DNA of 64,000 bases from Streptosporangium album (GCF_014203795.1 NZ_JACHJU010000004.1:248001-312000); one strand, 5' to 3'; positions 43,468-53,030 are shown, counted from the first letter of the stretch. The notes: generated by a model not told the origin, from the sequence alone. Numbers and translations: made by a program.

Positions 43468-44463
43468 CGACTCCCGCGCCGACACAGCCTGGTCGAACAG
43501 GGCCACCACCTCATCGAGCTGATCGACCGCGGCCTGGGCCACGAACGCCGGCAGGATCGGGAACTTACGCTCCCTGCGCCGCTCCAACCCCTGATTGGTC
43601 GAGCGGCGCGCGACCTGGGCCAGGAACCGGCGCCGCTCGTTCGGCAGCACCGACACATCCATCTGGTGAGCGTCGATCGCCCGCAGCCAGGCCAGCTTGT
43701 CGATCGCGGTCTTCACCCAGGTCACCGAAGCGTCCCAGGCCGGGGCCACCAGCCACTCCAGCCGGGTCATCCCCAGCCCCGCATCCACCACCAGCATCCG
43801 CTCCAGGTCGGCGCGGACCTCCTCCGTCAGCAAGTGCCCCACCAACTACGAGGTCAGACCGGCGCCGCCCTTGCGCGCCGTGCCGACCATCTTGGCCAAG
43901 ACCAGGGCACCGGGCCGGATCACCTTGGCCGCCACCAGATACTCGCGCGCCAGGTTGAACAGCAGCATCGGCGAATCATGCTCCATCGCCCGATCCAGCA
44001 GGAACTGCTCCAACTCCTTCATCGCCCGGCCCTCTGCGGGAGCGGTCTTCCACTCCAGATACTTGGCGACCTGCGCCAGATGATCCGAACGGGCCTGCGC
44101 ACGTTGCCCGTATAACGACAACGCCACCGACGACACGCCCAGCCGCTCCGCGACCCAGGCCACCGCCACCGGCGGCGCCAAGGCCACATCATCGGGCACG
44201 AACCCGAGCCACGGCAGCGCACAGAGCTGGACCAGCATGCCCAACTGATCCACGGAGCGCCGCCCACGACCTGGATCGACAAACGCCACATCAGCCGACG
44301 TCGGCGTGAAATACCAAATCAACTCATCGCTGCTGATCTCCGGGAACGAGCACAGCTGCTCCAACCGCTCCTCGGAGAACATCTTCTCTGACAACGCACC
44401 ACCCCACATGCCGTACCGGACAAAACCGGAACGAACGTAGCGGCAGTGATCACCAACCGCCAC
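43468..44463 (-). pseudogene. second Tn3-family transposase, N-terminal third
   Basis: DUF4158-type sequence MFSEERLEQLCSFPEISSDE, RRSVDQLGMLVQLCALPWLG and AKYLEWKTAPAEGRAMKELE, interrupted by a single in-frame TAG at 43846 after GAGLTS, continuing LVGHLLTEEVRADLERMLVV to RKFPILPAFVAQAAVDQLDE. It is cut at 43467 by the terminal repeat of the other Tn3 element. A different lineage from that element. Confidence 0.8.
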
Positions 44464-44748
44464 AGGCGGTCAAACACCTCCATTACCGCAGGTCAGAGGC
44501 TACTTCGCTGGAAATTTCTTCATTGCTACCGGAACCCCATCTACCACGCTACCGACACCGCCATCACCATCGGCATCCAAGGCCCCGACACCCAAGAACG
44601 CATCAACCAACTCCGCGACGCGCTGTCCAAACTCATCACCAAGCACGGCTGGACCACCCGGGACGAACCCCGCTGACCAGCGACCCAACGCTTAGCGGGA
44701 AATCCCGGCCGTATATGACCACGACCCCGAGTAGACGCCCGGTCGTCC
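44464..44748 (+). other. unassigned short frame
   Basis: A frame ending at 44676 contains IYHATDTAITIGIQGPDTQE then RINQLRDALSKLITKHGWTT, which looks coding in its second half, but I recognise no family and see no proper start. Confidence 0.3.
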
Positions 44749-46104
44749 TCAGCGCGTGAGGAGCCCCCGGGACTCCAGGTCGGCGAGAGTGGCGGACGGG
44801 ATCGCCGCGCACTCCGCCACCTTGATCTCCTTGAGAGCCGGAAGATCGGGGACCGCGCCCAGATCGACCAGCGAGGGGCACTGGTAGAGCTCCAGCGTGC
44901 GCAGGGCCGGCAGATCATCAGGGACGCCGAGGGTCTGCAAGCTATCGGTGAACACCACCCTGAGGATTTCGAGGTGCCACAGCCCGGAGAAGGGGCTGAG
45001 ATCGGCGAGTTGGTCGAGGCCCTGGAGGGTTAGCTCCCGCAGGGCGGGCATCGCGGCGAGGGCCGAGAAGTCTCGCAGGTCCGTCGAATAGCACAAGGTG
45101 ACCTCGTTGATCGATGGATGCCCTTCGAGCCCGTCGAGCGAGGTGAGCCTATTGCAACCGTTGATCACGATCTCGGTGAGGGCCGGGAGCCGCGAGAGCG
45201 GACGCAGGTCGGGAAGCGAAGCGGACGGCAAGCCCAGAGCGGTGAGACGGGGGTGGTGACCGAGACCGTCCAGGCTCTTCAAGTTCGTGGCTCCGCTGAG
45301 CCACAGCCGACGCAGCCCGGGCATCGAGTCGATGCCCTCCAGACTGGTCAGACGCGAACAGTGCAGCGTCAGCTCGGAGACGGAGCCGAGATCGCGCAGC
45401 CCGGCAAGAGACTCGATCTTGGTGAAGGCCAGGTCCAGCTCGGTCAAGTTGCGCAGCCCCGCCAGAGAGCTCACGTCATGGACGAAACGGCAGTTCTCGA
45501 GGTTGAGATACTCCAGCTCGCCAAAGGCGCCGCCGACCCCGGCGACACTGCGCACCCCGGAACTCTGCAGGTCGAGCCGGCGAAGACGACGCAGGCCGAA
45601 CAGCGCAGAGATATCCGACACCCCGCGGCAGCTGCGCAGGTTGAGGTTCTTCAGGGCAGTCAGCCCGGCGAGCGGGGTGAGATCGGTAACGGCCGCAGCG
45701 CCCTGGAGGTCGAGCTCGACCAGCCCGGTCAGCGGGGCCAACTCGGACAGATCCGTCAGGTGCCTGCAGCCGACCAGCCGCAGCGACCGCAGGCTCGTCA
45801 GATGCCGGACGCCGTCCAAGGACTCACGCTTGCGCAGTTCCAGCGCGGTGCGCCCCTCGCGCACGAACGCCGGGGCGAGAAGGAACTCGGCGAACCCGTC
45901 CGGGTCAGAGGCCTGCGCCCAGAGCTTGAGCAGCTTGTCGGTGGAGGCGTCCGCGACCTCCGCGAACTCGGCGGCCAGTTCGAGAGCATCGCCACCGCCG
46001 CTCAGAACGAGTTCCCTGACCGCCTTCCACGCCCGCGCGGGCGACGCGGACGCGAGCTTGGCGGACAGGGCCGACAGATCGGGAGTTCCTGAAGCGGAGG
46101 TCAT
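44749..46104 (-). CDS. leucine-rich-repeat protein
   Basis: 451 residues from ATG at 46104. After a 90-residue helical N-terminus (ALSAKLASASPARAWKAVRE), about 14 LRR units of 20-24 residues follow, for example LTSLRSLRLVGCRHLTDLSE, LRRLRRLDLQSSGVRSVAG and LPALTEIVINGCNRLTSLDG. No signal peptide or membrane helix, so probably a cytoplasmic protein-binding scaffold. Flanked by transposon debris on both sides. Bacterial LRR proteins of this compact type have no assigned role. Confidence 0.85.
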   Translation of the reverse strand: MTSASGTPDLSALSAKLASASPARAWKAVRELVLSGGGDALELAAEFAEVADASTDKLLKLWAQASDPDGFAEFLLAPAFVREGRTALELRKRESLDGVRHLTSLRSLRLVGCRHLTDLSELAPLTGLVELDLQGAAAVTDLTPLAGLTALKNLNLRSCRGVSDISALFGLRRLRRLDLQSSGVRSVAGVGGAFGELEYLNLENCRFVHDVSSLAGLRNLTELDLAFTKIESLAGLRDLGSVSELTLHCSRLTSLEGIDSMPGLRRLWLSGATNLKSLDGLGHHPRLTALGLPSASLPDLRPLSRLPALTEIVINGCNRLTSLDGLEGHPSINEVTLCYSTDLRDFSALAAMPALRELTLQGLDQLADLSPFSGLWHLEILRVVFTDSLQTLGVPDDLPALRTLELYQCPSLVDLGAVPDLPALKEIKVAECAAIPSATLADLESRGLLTR

Positions 46105-46284
46105 GGCCCTGCACCATACAGAGCGACCCGGACATTCGTCCAAGGAACTGATCATGACCCCTCACTCAAACCCGCGGACCGACACCGACCGACAGGCTCG
46201 CCCCCTGGCCAAAACCTCCGGCATCCGGCGGTCTTGAGCGCGTCGAGCCGGCCTTCAGGGTGGCTCCCGTCCTCCCCGACATCC

Positions 46285-46421
46285 GGGGTCCCGGTAGTAA
46301 CGGCGCAGGAAACAACGGATATGCAGGTCAGCGGTCCGTTTTCCAGGCTGTGCTCGAAGCTCTTTACGGGGGCTTCGACCTGCAGATCCGTCGAAAATTT
46401 CCCCAGTACTACCAGGACCCC
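46285..46421. repeat. 137-bp palindromic (MITE-like) element
   Basis: The left arm starts GGGGTCCCGGTAGTAACGG and the right arm, inverted, starts GGGGTCCTGGTAGTACTGG; similarity of the arms continues through CGGATATGCAGGTC versus CGGATCTGCAGGTC, about 45 bases in all. The whole could fold into one long hairpin. A related half copy is at 3437-3480. Confidence 0.65.
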
Positions 46422-46422
46422 T

Positions 46423-46506
46423 ATGTCGCTCCGCCGCGCCCTCGCCACCGTGCTGCACCAGCGCGGGCGGCATGAGGAGGCGGAGCCGGCTTACCGGCAG
46501 GTCTAG
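46423..46506 (+). pseudogene. TPR-protein C-terminal stub
   Basis: SLRRALATVLHQRGRHEEAE then PAYRQV and a stop forms about one tetratricopeptide repeat (the RGRHEEAEPAYRQ motif). It begins two bases after the palindromic element, which therefore probably truncated a larger TPR gene. Confidence 0.5.
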
Positions 46507-46940
46507 CCGACCAAGAGCGGGTGCTGGGCAGGCAGGGTGCTCACCTGGGCGGACGCCGTCGTTTGCGGCTGGTGGATCGAGCCTTACCGACACCCCTACT
46601 GATGTAGCCACCCACCTTTTCTTTCTGGAGAGAGTCTTTAGTCCATCTGTAAGTGATCTTGAAATTGACCGGACGCCTTTACTATGTAGATTAACAACTT
46701 GGCGGCGCCTCGCCGTCATCGTCGAGGACACGACCATGCGCACCATCTCGAGTGCCACGATCCTCAACAGGTGAGACTCCCTCTCTTGGTGATCCACCTC
46801 ATCCCCCACCCACGAACGACCAGCAGAAAGACAGGAACGCGCTGAAAGCCCGGCCCTCACCGGCACACCCAACAACGCGAACACAACCACCAGGCCACTC
46901 CCCCACTGAGTTTCCCAGCCGACACAGGATCAACTCGGGT
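46507..46940. other. AT-richer stretch without a gene
   Basis: About 46600-46770 has markedly lower GC than the rest of the window (TTTTCTTTCT, ACTATGTAGATTAACAAC), suggesting foreign or regulatory DNA. No coding frame is convincing. Confidence 0.4.
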
Positions 46941-46943
46941 GAG

Positions 46944-47285
46944 GTGGCCGTGCTACGGGGGAAAGCTCAAACTGGTCACGCTGTATCACCAACGGTGGGA
47001 AGTGGAATCGGCATACTTCGCGATCAAAAAGAGCATGCTCGGCCGCCGCGTACTGCGCGCCCGCACCCTGCCCGGTGCCGCCCAGGAGATCTACGCCCTG
47101 CTGAGCGCCTATCAGGTCATCCGGATCGCCATCGCCGACGCCACCGCCTGTGGCATCGATCCCGACCGGGGGAGCTTCACCGTCGCCTTTCAGACCGCCC
47201 GCGATCAGATCGTCCAAGCCGCGAACGTGATCGCCGGCACCACCATCGACCTCGTTGGCACCATCGGACGAGCCGTGTTGGACCG
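46944..47285 (+). pseudogene. IS4-family transposase, C-terminal fragment
   Basis: LVTLYHQRWEVESAYFAIKK, ARTLPGAAQEIYALLSAYQV and FTVAFQTARDQIVQAANVI to DLVGTIGRAVL are the YREK-type end of an IS4 transposase. The start is gone, and homology stops where an IS701-type frame begins. Confidence 0.65.
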
Positions 47286-48051
47286 GCCACCGCGCACACC
47301 GCCCATCAGTACCTGGGCTCGGTCGGGAAGATCGAGAACGGGATCGTGGCGGTGACCACCCTGTGGGCCGACGAGCGGGTCTACTATCCGCTGCACGCGC
47401 TGCCCTATACCCCCGCGGGTCGGCTGCCCGGGGCCGCAGCGATCCGGCGTTTCACACCAAACCGCAGCTCGCGGCCGCTCTGGCGGGCCAAGCTCAGGCC
47501 GCCGCCGTGCCGTTTCGGGCGCTGGTGGCCGACTGCGCCTACGGTGACAATGCGGCCCACGCCGCTGAACTGTGGGCCGCTGGATTGGCCGTTCGTGCTC
47601 GCGCTCAAGCCGCACCAGGGCTCCTGGGCCCCGATGAATGAGGCGCACACGCCGATCGACGCCGCCCGTGAGCTTGCCTGGGGAGGTCCCCAAGCACCGG
47701 GCGCCTGGACCACGGTCGTGCGGCGGTTCCGCGACGGCCACACCAGCGTGTGGTGGGCCGCCGACGCGGTCCTGGGCGGTTACGGCCCGCACCAGGCGGT
47801 CCGGCTGATCATCGCGACCACCGACCCGGCGACGCTGCCGGCCAAGGCCACCTGGTACCTGGCCACCAGTCTGCCCCGCCCCGGCGGTCCGCGCGCTGCC
47901 CTCTCGTCTTTCCCGCCCGCCGACCTGGCCGAGATCGTGCGCCTCTACGGCCTGCGCACCTGGATCGAACAGGGCTACAAGCAGGTCAAGGACGAACTGG
48001 GCTGGGCCGACTTCCAGGTCCGCTCCGGAATCTGTCAAACCGGTTGAGACA

Positions 48052-49059
48052 TCAGGCTACTTGTGTGGTTTGTGGTGAAGGATCGACCTCTTGGGTCGTG
48101 GGTGGTTTGTTGATCCACACTCGTGAGGGCAGCGGCGGCGGACAGGGCCGCCGGCCGTGGAACCGCTCGGGGTGGGCCAGGAACGCCGCGTTCAGCGTGG
48201 CGGCCCGCCTGGCGTGGATCTCGGCCGCGGAGCCGTCGTGCACCGATGCCGGGGTGTGCATTCCGATGCCGGAATGGCGATGCTCATTGTTGTAGTACCG
48301 GAAGAACTGGTCGCAAAAGACGTTGGCATCTTCGATGGACCCGAACGGGCCAGGAAACGCGGGACAGTACTTGAGTGTTTTGAACTGCGCTTCTGAGTAC
48401 GGATTGTCGTTGGACACACGCGGCCGTGAATGGGACTGGTCGATTCCCAGCAGCGCGAGCAGCCCGGAAACGGTGTTCGAGGTCATCGAGGTGCCACGGT
48501 CGGCGTGGATCGCGCCGGGGGCGATCCCGCCGTTGGCCTCGATCGCGTGCTCGATGAACTCCCTGGCAAGGGTTCCCGTCTCCGTCGGCCAGATCTCCCA
48601 CCAGATCACTTTCCGCGAGAAGATATCGATGATGACATACAGCAGGTAATAGACGCCGCGCACCGGTCCTTTTAGTTTCGTGATATCCCACGACCACACC
48701 TGATTCGGCCCGTCGGCTTCCAGTTCGGGTTTCTTCTTCGCCGGATGGACGGCCTGGACGCGCCGCTCACCGGACTGGCCGCGCTGGCGCAGCAGCCGGT
48801 ACATCGTGGCCTGCGAGCACAGGTAGACGCCCTCGTCCAGCAGGGTCGCCCACGCCTGGCCCGGTGACTTGTCGGCGAACCGGGGCGAGTCCAGCACGGC
48901 CAGCACCTGCTCGCGCTCGTGTTCCGACAATTGGGCCGGGTGATGAAATGGGCGGCGTGGACCCAGCCGGGGCGGGGTGGGATTACGGCGCCGGTGCAAC
49001 GTGGCCCGCGACCTTCCCAAGATCGCACATGCCCTGGCCGTGCCGAGCAACTCCTCCAT
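48052..49059 (-). CDS. IS3-family transposase OrfB (copy 2)
   Basis: 335 residues identical to copy 1 except Pro in PGPFGS where copy 1 has Thr. DDE residues in VWSWDITKLKGPVRG, HADRGTSMTS and YSEAQFKTLKY are intact. Confidence 0.93.
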   Translation of the reverse strand: MEELLGTARACAILGRSRATLHRRRNPTPPRLGPRRPFHHPAQLSEHEREQVLAVLDSPRFADKSPGQAWATLLDEGVYLCSQATMYRLLRQRGQSGERRVQAVHPAKKKPELEADGPNQVWSWDITKLKGPVRGVYYLLYVIIDIFSRKVIWWEIWPTETGTLAREFIEHAIEANGGIAPGAIHADRGTSMTSNTVSGLLALLGIDQSHSRPRVSNDNPYSEAQFKTLKYCPAFPGPFGSIEDANVFCDQFFRYYNNEHRHSGIGMHTPASVHDGSAAEIHARRAATLNAAFLAHPERFHGRRPCPPPLPSRVWINKPPTTQEVDPSPQTTQVA

Positions 49060-49088
49060 TTCCGGGAAATGCTCGTCGATGACCCGAG

Positions 49089-49559
49089 TCAGTTCGTGTC
49101 GGAGTCCGCGCTGCTTGAGATGTCCCGAAGCAGCGCGAATGCTTTTCCCGCGATATCAAGCGCGGTCCTGGTCTTCCCGAGTTCGCCGCTGAGCTTCTCG
49201 TTTTTGGCCTCCAGTTTCGCCGCGTCGGCCTTGAGCTTTCTGTTCTCGGCCCGCAACCGGGCCAGCTCCTCCGACTCCGTGCTTTTTTTCGGCTTACCCG
49301 TCGAAGCGGCCAGTGTGCCGTTCTCCTGCTGCTTTCGCCAGTGCTCGATGTGGGAGTGATACAGCTTCTCGGTGCGCATCAGCGCGCCACGCTCGGGGCT
49401 GCCCTCGGGCAGGGCGTCATAGGCCGCCAAGATCCGCGCCTTGTAGGCGGCGGTGAAGGTCCGGCGCACCGGCCGGCGCACCCGATCGTCGGTCACCAGA
49501 CCATCCTGCCCCCTCATGGCGGCCTGGTCTGCGAGGGTCATCGTCACTGTCTCGATCAT
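49089..49559 (-). CDS. IS3-family transposase OrfA (copy 2)
   Basis: 156 residues, identical to the copy 1 OrfA: helix-turn-helix RRTFTAAYKARILAAYDAL and coiled coil ELARLRAENRKLKADAAKL. It would bind the IS ends together with OrfB encoded 30 bases downstream. Confidence 0.93.
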   Translation of the reverse strand: MIETVTMTLADQAAMRGQDGLVTDDRVRRPVRRTFTAAYKARILAAYDALPEGSPERGALMRTEKLYHSHIEHWRKQQENGTLAASTGKPKKSTESEELARLRAENRKLKADAAKLEAKNEKLSGELGKTRTALDIAGKAFALLRDISSSADSDTN

Positions 49560-49983
49560 CCTGTCTCGCCCTGTTTCACATCATGAAGACTCATTCATCC
49601 CATGTCTCACAAGAGTCTGACAGAGAGGGCTCCGATGCCGCGATCCGCCGCCACCGGGCCCTGGTGATGTGCGCGTTCACCTTCTGCCGGCATACCCGGC
49701 CCGCCGATCCGGCCACATCACCGCAGGTCCCGCCCGCCCCGGCCGAGGTTAGCGGCGGAGAGAGAGGGCTCACCGTCACGGTGCCACCCGTGCCACTGTG
49801 CCGGCCCCGGGCCGTCCGCTACGTCCGCGGCTGGCTGACCCCCTGCGCACTGCTGCAACGCTGGTGGCGCAACTGGTCGAGCAGGCCCCCGCTCGCTGAA
49901 CTACAAGCCCTGGTCACAGCCGTCACCGCAGGATGATCCCTCAACCTCTACGCCCCGCCCTAACAAACCACCGACTGGATGAT

Positions 49984-50975
49984 TGAGTCCAGGGGATCGC
50001 CTGCGGAAACAGGGCGAGGGCGTTCAGGATCCGTTTGTGACGACAGACCTAAACACCCTCGCCATCGCAATCTACGTCAAGATCGACGACGCGCTGAAGG
50101 CTTCGCCGGATTTGGTGCCCTGGCGTCCGAAGGGTGGCATCGCACCTACGCTCAGTGACGCTGAGCTGATCACGCCGGCGGTGATGTCGGCGCTGCTGGG
50201 CTTCACCTCCGAGCGGCGCCGGCTGCGCCACGCGTACGCCGAACTGACCGGCATGTTCCCGTATCTGCCTGGCCAGTCGGGCTACGGCAAGCGGCTCCGC
50301 AAGGCGTCCGGCCTGGTCCTGCACATGATCAGGATGCTCGCGGCCGACACCTCGCTGTGGAGCGATGACGTGTGGGTCATCGACTCCACCCCGGTGGAGT
50401 GCGGCCGCTCCCGGGAGACGGCCCGGCGCAGTGATCTCGCCGGGTGGGCGACTTACGGCTACTGCGCCAGTCACTCCCGGTATTTTTGGGGGTTGCGGCT
50501 GCATCTGCTGTGCACCCTGGGCGGGCTGCCGGTCGCCTTCGCGCTCACCGGCGCCAAGGCCGACGAACGAAAGACCCTGCTGGGGATGCTCGACGCCGCC
50601 CCCGAGCTGGTGGCGGCCCACCCGGGTCAAACGATCATCGGCGACAAGAACTACTACGGCCGCGCGTTCGAACGGGCTGTCGCCGACCGTGACCTGACCT
50701 TGCTGCGGCCGGCCCGCAAGAACGAGCCCGAACGGGCCGGCGCACAGCTGTTCAAGCCGTTACGACAGGTCATAGAGTCGATCAACCAGACCTTCAAGGG
50801 GCCGCTTGACCTGGAGCGTCACGGCGGCCGCACGCCTGCCGGAGTCGTCATCCGCGTGCTTACCCGGATCCTCGCGCTGACCGCCGCGATCTGGCACAAC
50901 GACAAAACCGGCCAGCCGATCAAACGATCCCTGATCGCTTACGACCACTGAACGTGACCAGACCCCCTGGACTCA
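49984..50975. mobile_element. IS982-type insertion sequence (992 bp)
   Basis: Bounded by TGAGTCCAGGGG (49984-49995) and its inverse CCCCTGGACTCA (50964-50975). One transposase gene fills the element. No target duplication could be recognised in the flanks. Confidence 0.75.
50037..50951 (+). CDS. IS982-family transposase
   Basis: 304 residues from GTG at 50037 (TTDLNTLAIAIYVKIDDALK), preferred over a start inside the terminal repeat. DDE core: DVWVIDSTPVECGRSRETAR (Asp), TIIGDKNYYGRAFERAVADR (Asp), VIESINQTFKGPLDLERHGG (Glu). Ends near the right repeat with AAIWHNDKTGQPIKRSLIAY. Intact. Confidence 0.88.
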   Translation: MTTDLNTLAIAIYVKIDDALKASPDLVPWRPKGGIAPTLSDAELITPAVMSALLGFTSERRRLRHAYAELTGMFPYLPGQSGYGKRLRKASGLVLHMIRMLAADTSLWSDDVWVIDSTPVECGRSRETARRSDLAGWATYGYCASHSRYFWGLRLHLLCTLGGLPVAFALTGAKADERKTLLGMLDAAPELVAAHPGQTIIGDKNYYGRAFERAVADRDLTLLRPARKNEPERAGAQLFKPLRQVIESINQTFKGPLDLERHGGRTPAGVVIRVLTRILALTAAIWHNDKTGQPIKRSLIAYDH

Positions 50976-50989
50976 GGGATCTAGGCCTT

Positions 50990-51090
50990 GGCGGGTCCCC
51001 CGGACAACCGGTTTTCGGGGCTCGAGTCGGGCCAGCGGCGAACCCTCCAGCGCGACCGTGTACGCGGCGAGCACCTCCTCATAGTCAGGG
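50990..51090 (-). pseudogene. possible integrase N-terminal fragment
   Basis: The minus-strand frame DYEEVLAAYTVALEGSPLAR resembles the SAM-like core-binding domain start of tyrosine recombinases. Only about 30 residues. The following 51091-51479 interval holds no recognisable gene. Confidence 0.25.
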
Positions 51091-51479
51091 GGTCGCGCAG
51101 AACCAGCTGAGTGTTTCCGGAAGCCGGAAGCCATTGAAGGCCAAGTTCGCCAAACACGGGAAGATCGGCGCAGACAGTCACGCTTCAGGCTTCAGTAAGC
51201 CATTTGACCAGCCCGCTGCCCCTTTCCGGCGTACTTGGTAAGCCCCCCTTGATGGACGCGAACCGTACCTGTATGTGGCCGCGACCAGGTCCATACCGGG
51301 TTCGTACCAGCGCGGCTCCCTCCTTTTCGTGACACGATCAACATAATTGAGACGATCAACCTGGTCAGGATCGATACTCGATGCCCTCACCCGGGCAATC
51401 CCAGGCACGTCCCCTTCACCAACACCCGTGTCACGCCACCCGGCGAGCGTGCCGCCCGGGCGTCCGGCAGGAGGAACAC

Positions 51480-52058
51480 ATGCGTCTCGTTACACAGATC
51501 GGAGTGGCCGCCACTCTCATGGTGGGCCCGGGCACCCCGACCGGGCCGGTCGCCACACCCACACCCACCGCCACACCCACGCCCACGCCCACCGCCACCG
51601 CCACCGCCAGCGCCAGCGCCAGCGCCAGCGTGACGACCAGAACCAACCACACAATGTCGCTGCCCTCCACAGGCGGCAGAAACACCATCCCCCCGATGCT
51701 GAAGAACATCCCGTCACTCCGCATCCTTCCCCTGCAGCCCCGCCAGGCCAGCCACGTCCGGATATTCGTGCACTGCCCTCCGAAGTCGAATCACGCGATC
51801 ATCGGCTCCACCGCGTTCAACCTGAAGGGGTCGAGACATATCTACCGGGAGGTGGGGGTGGGAGTCTCCAAACGGGGTCTGGGACACCACAGCGCGTCCA
51901 TCTCCTACTACGCCCTGCCGGGATTCCACGAGGCGTGCCTGAAGTGTGTGAAGGTCACGATGAACCAGAAGACCCGCATCAGGCGAATCCGGGTGCTCGG
52001 CCGGGACTCCACCCCCCTCTATGTGCGAAGGTTCAGCATCTGGCAGTTCTTCGACTAG
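51480..52058 (+). CDS. secreted-type protein with a repeat-encoded Thr-Pro/Ala-Ser linker
   Basis: 192 residues from ATG at 51480 behind a strong GGAGG site. Short hydrophobic start (MRLVTQIGVAATLMVG), then a low-complexity linker (TPTATPTPTPTATATASASA) from a hexanucleotide repeat, then a folded-looking domain with RILPLQPRQASHVRIFVHC, IIGSTAFNLKGSRHIYREVG and CLKCVKVTMNQKTRIRRIRV, containing three cysteines. The domain resembles nothing I know; the linker style is that of actinomycete surface proteins. Confidence 0.6.
   Translation: MRLVTQIGVAATLMVGPGTPTGPVATPTPTATPTPTPTATATASASASASVTTRTNHTMSLPSTGGRNTIPPMLKNIPSLRILPLQPRQASHVRIFVHCPPKSNHAIIGSTAFNLKGSRHIYREVGVGVSKRGLGHHSASISYYALPGFHEACLKCVKVTMNQKTRIRRIRVLGRDSTPLYVRRFSIWQFFD
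51553..51630 (+). repeat. hexanucleotide repeat array (CCACCG / CCAGCG)
   Basis: Imperfect tandem CCACAC/CCACCG units merge into four near-perfect CCAGCG units. Unit length six keeps the frame, so slippage would only lengthen or shorten the linker. Confidence 0.85.
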
Positions 52059-52217
52059 AAGATCACTGGAAGATCACTGAAGATGTTGGGGTCTGGCTTC
52101 GCTTCGAATGATGGCGGGGTTGAGGTTCCCCCCGTACGACGGGGAGAAGCTCGGTTTCGTGGCGATGGCTCGCTAAGGTGGGGCGTTCGATCCCATTCGC
52201 CCCCCAGGAAGTGTCAC

Positions 52218-53030
52218 GTGCTCCGTCGTCACCGTTTCGGCGTTCCCGCCCTGCTCATCATGAGTGTGTACGTCGTCGCGGTGGCGGTCGCCGCCGTGAT
52301 CGCGCTAACCGTCGGCGACCTCGGCGCGTTGTGGCGGTTGACGCTGTTCACGGAGGTGGACGAAGGCGTCGCGGTGACGTGGCCGAACGTGCTCATCCTG
52401 GTTCTGGCCGGCATGGCGTGGGCCTGGGCGCTGTGGCAGAGCCTGCGCGGGCCGCTGGCGGGGCTGCCGCCCGAGCTGGACCGGGACGCGCGACGGCTGC
52501 GGGTGGCGCTGTACGCTGCGGTGGCGTCCTGGCTGTTCTACTTCCTCATGTCGTCTTGGCCCTGGTGGGTGGCGGTGCTCGACGCCGTGGTGATGTGGGC
52601 GGTCGTGGTGCTGTTCCAGCCGGTGCTGGTACGCAACCTGAAGCATGCCGATCACGCGCGGGCCGCGGGTGTGCTGGCGTACGGAGGCGCTGCCGCCGCT
52701 GAAGTGCTGGACGTCCTCGACTGGCCCGTGCCCCGCTGGCTGCCCCTGGTCTGCGGCCTGGCGGGCCTGATCTGGATGGTGCTGGTCCTGCGGGCGCAGC
52801 GGCGGGACGGCCGCTGGCAGCGGACCACCGTCCTGTACGGCGTCGCCTCCTTGGTGGGTTTCGGGTCGGTGGGCTGGCTGCTCGCAAGCGAGGGGAACGT
52901 CTACGACGACGCCATGACGGCCGCCGACGCCCTGATGATGATCTGGCTGGCCCGCTCCGCCCATGAACTTGCCGATCCGCGCCACCAACTGGCCCCGCCC
53001 TCGCCCCTCCCCGCGCAGCCGCAGAGCTGA
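52218..53030 (+). CDS. integral membrane protein, 7-8 helices, unknown function
   Basis: 270 residues from GTG at 52218 (AGGAAG site). Hydrophobic segments: VPALLIMSVYVVAVAVAAVI, VLILVLAGMAWAWALW, ASWLFYFLMSSWPWWVAVLD, AVVMWAVVVLFQPVLV, WLPLVCGLAGLIWMVLVL, VLYGVASLVGFGSVGWLLA and a weak seventh, with a polar C-terminus. Trp-rich boundaries. No family recognised; stand-alone. Confidence 0.7.
   Translation: MLRRHRFGVPALLIMSVYVVAVAVAAVIALTVGDLGALWRLTLFTEVDEGVAVTWPNVLILVLAGMAWAWALWQSLRGPLAGLPPELDRDARRLRVALYAAVASWLFYFLMSSWPWWVAVLDAVVMWAVVVLFQPVLVRNLKHADHARAAGVLAYGGAAAAEVLDVLDWPVPRWLPLVCGLAGLIWMVLVLRAQRRDGRWQRTTVLYGVASLVGFGSVGWLLASEGNVYDDAMTAADALMMIWLARSAHELADPRHQLAPPSPLPAQPQS

Larger units (their letters stand above)
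48028..49629. mobile_element. IS3-family insertion sequence, copy 2 (1602 bp)
   Basis: Same 1602-bp element as 23873-25474, inverted. Target duplication CTCCG at 48023-48027 and 49630-49634. One base difference found by comparing the translated OrfB genes. Confidence 0.93.
47286..49936 (+). pseudogene. second IS701-type transposase, headless and interrupted by IS3 copy 2
   Basis: TAHTAHQYLGSVGKIENG and VTTLWADERVYYPLHALPYT open the fragment; two frameshifts follow (VADCAYGDNAAHAAELW sits in another frame), then LAEIVRLYGLRTWIEQGYKQ and VKDELGWADFQVRS. The IS3 copy intervenes at 48028-49629. Beyond it DAAIRRHRALVMCAFTFCRH and VRGWLTPCALLQRWWRNWS finish the protein at 49936. Removing the IS and one CTCCG restores codons FQVRSDAAIRRH in frame. 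Already dead before the IS3 insertion. Confidence 0.8.

Noticed and set aside
51553..51630. CRISPR-like repeat array
   Set aside because: Units are 6 bp, contiguous and in frame within a gene; there are no spacers.
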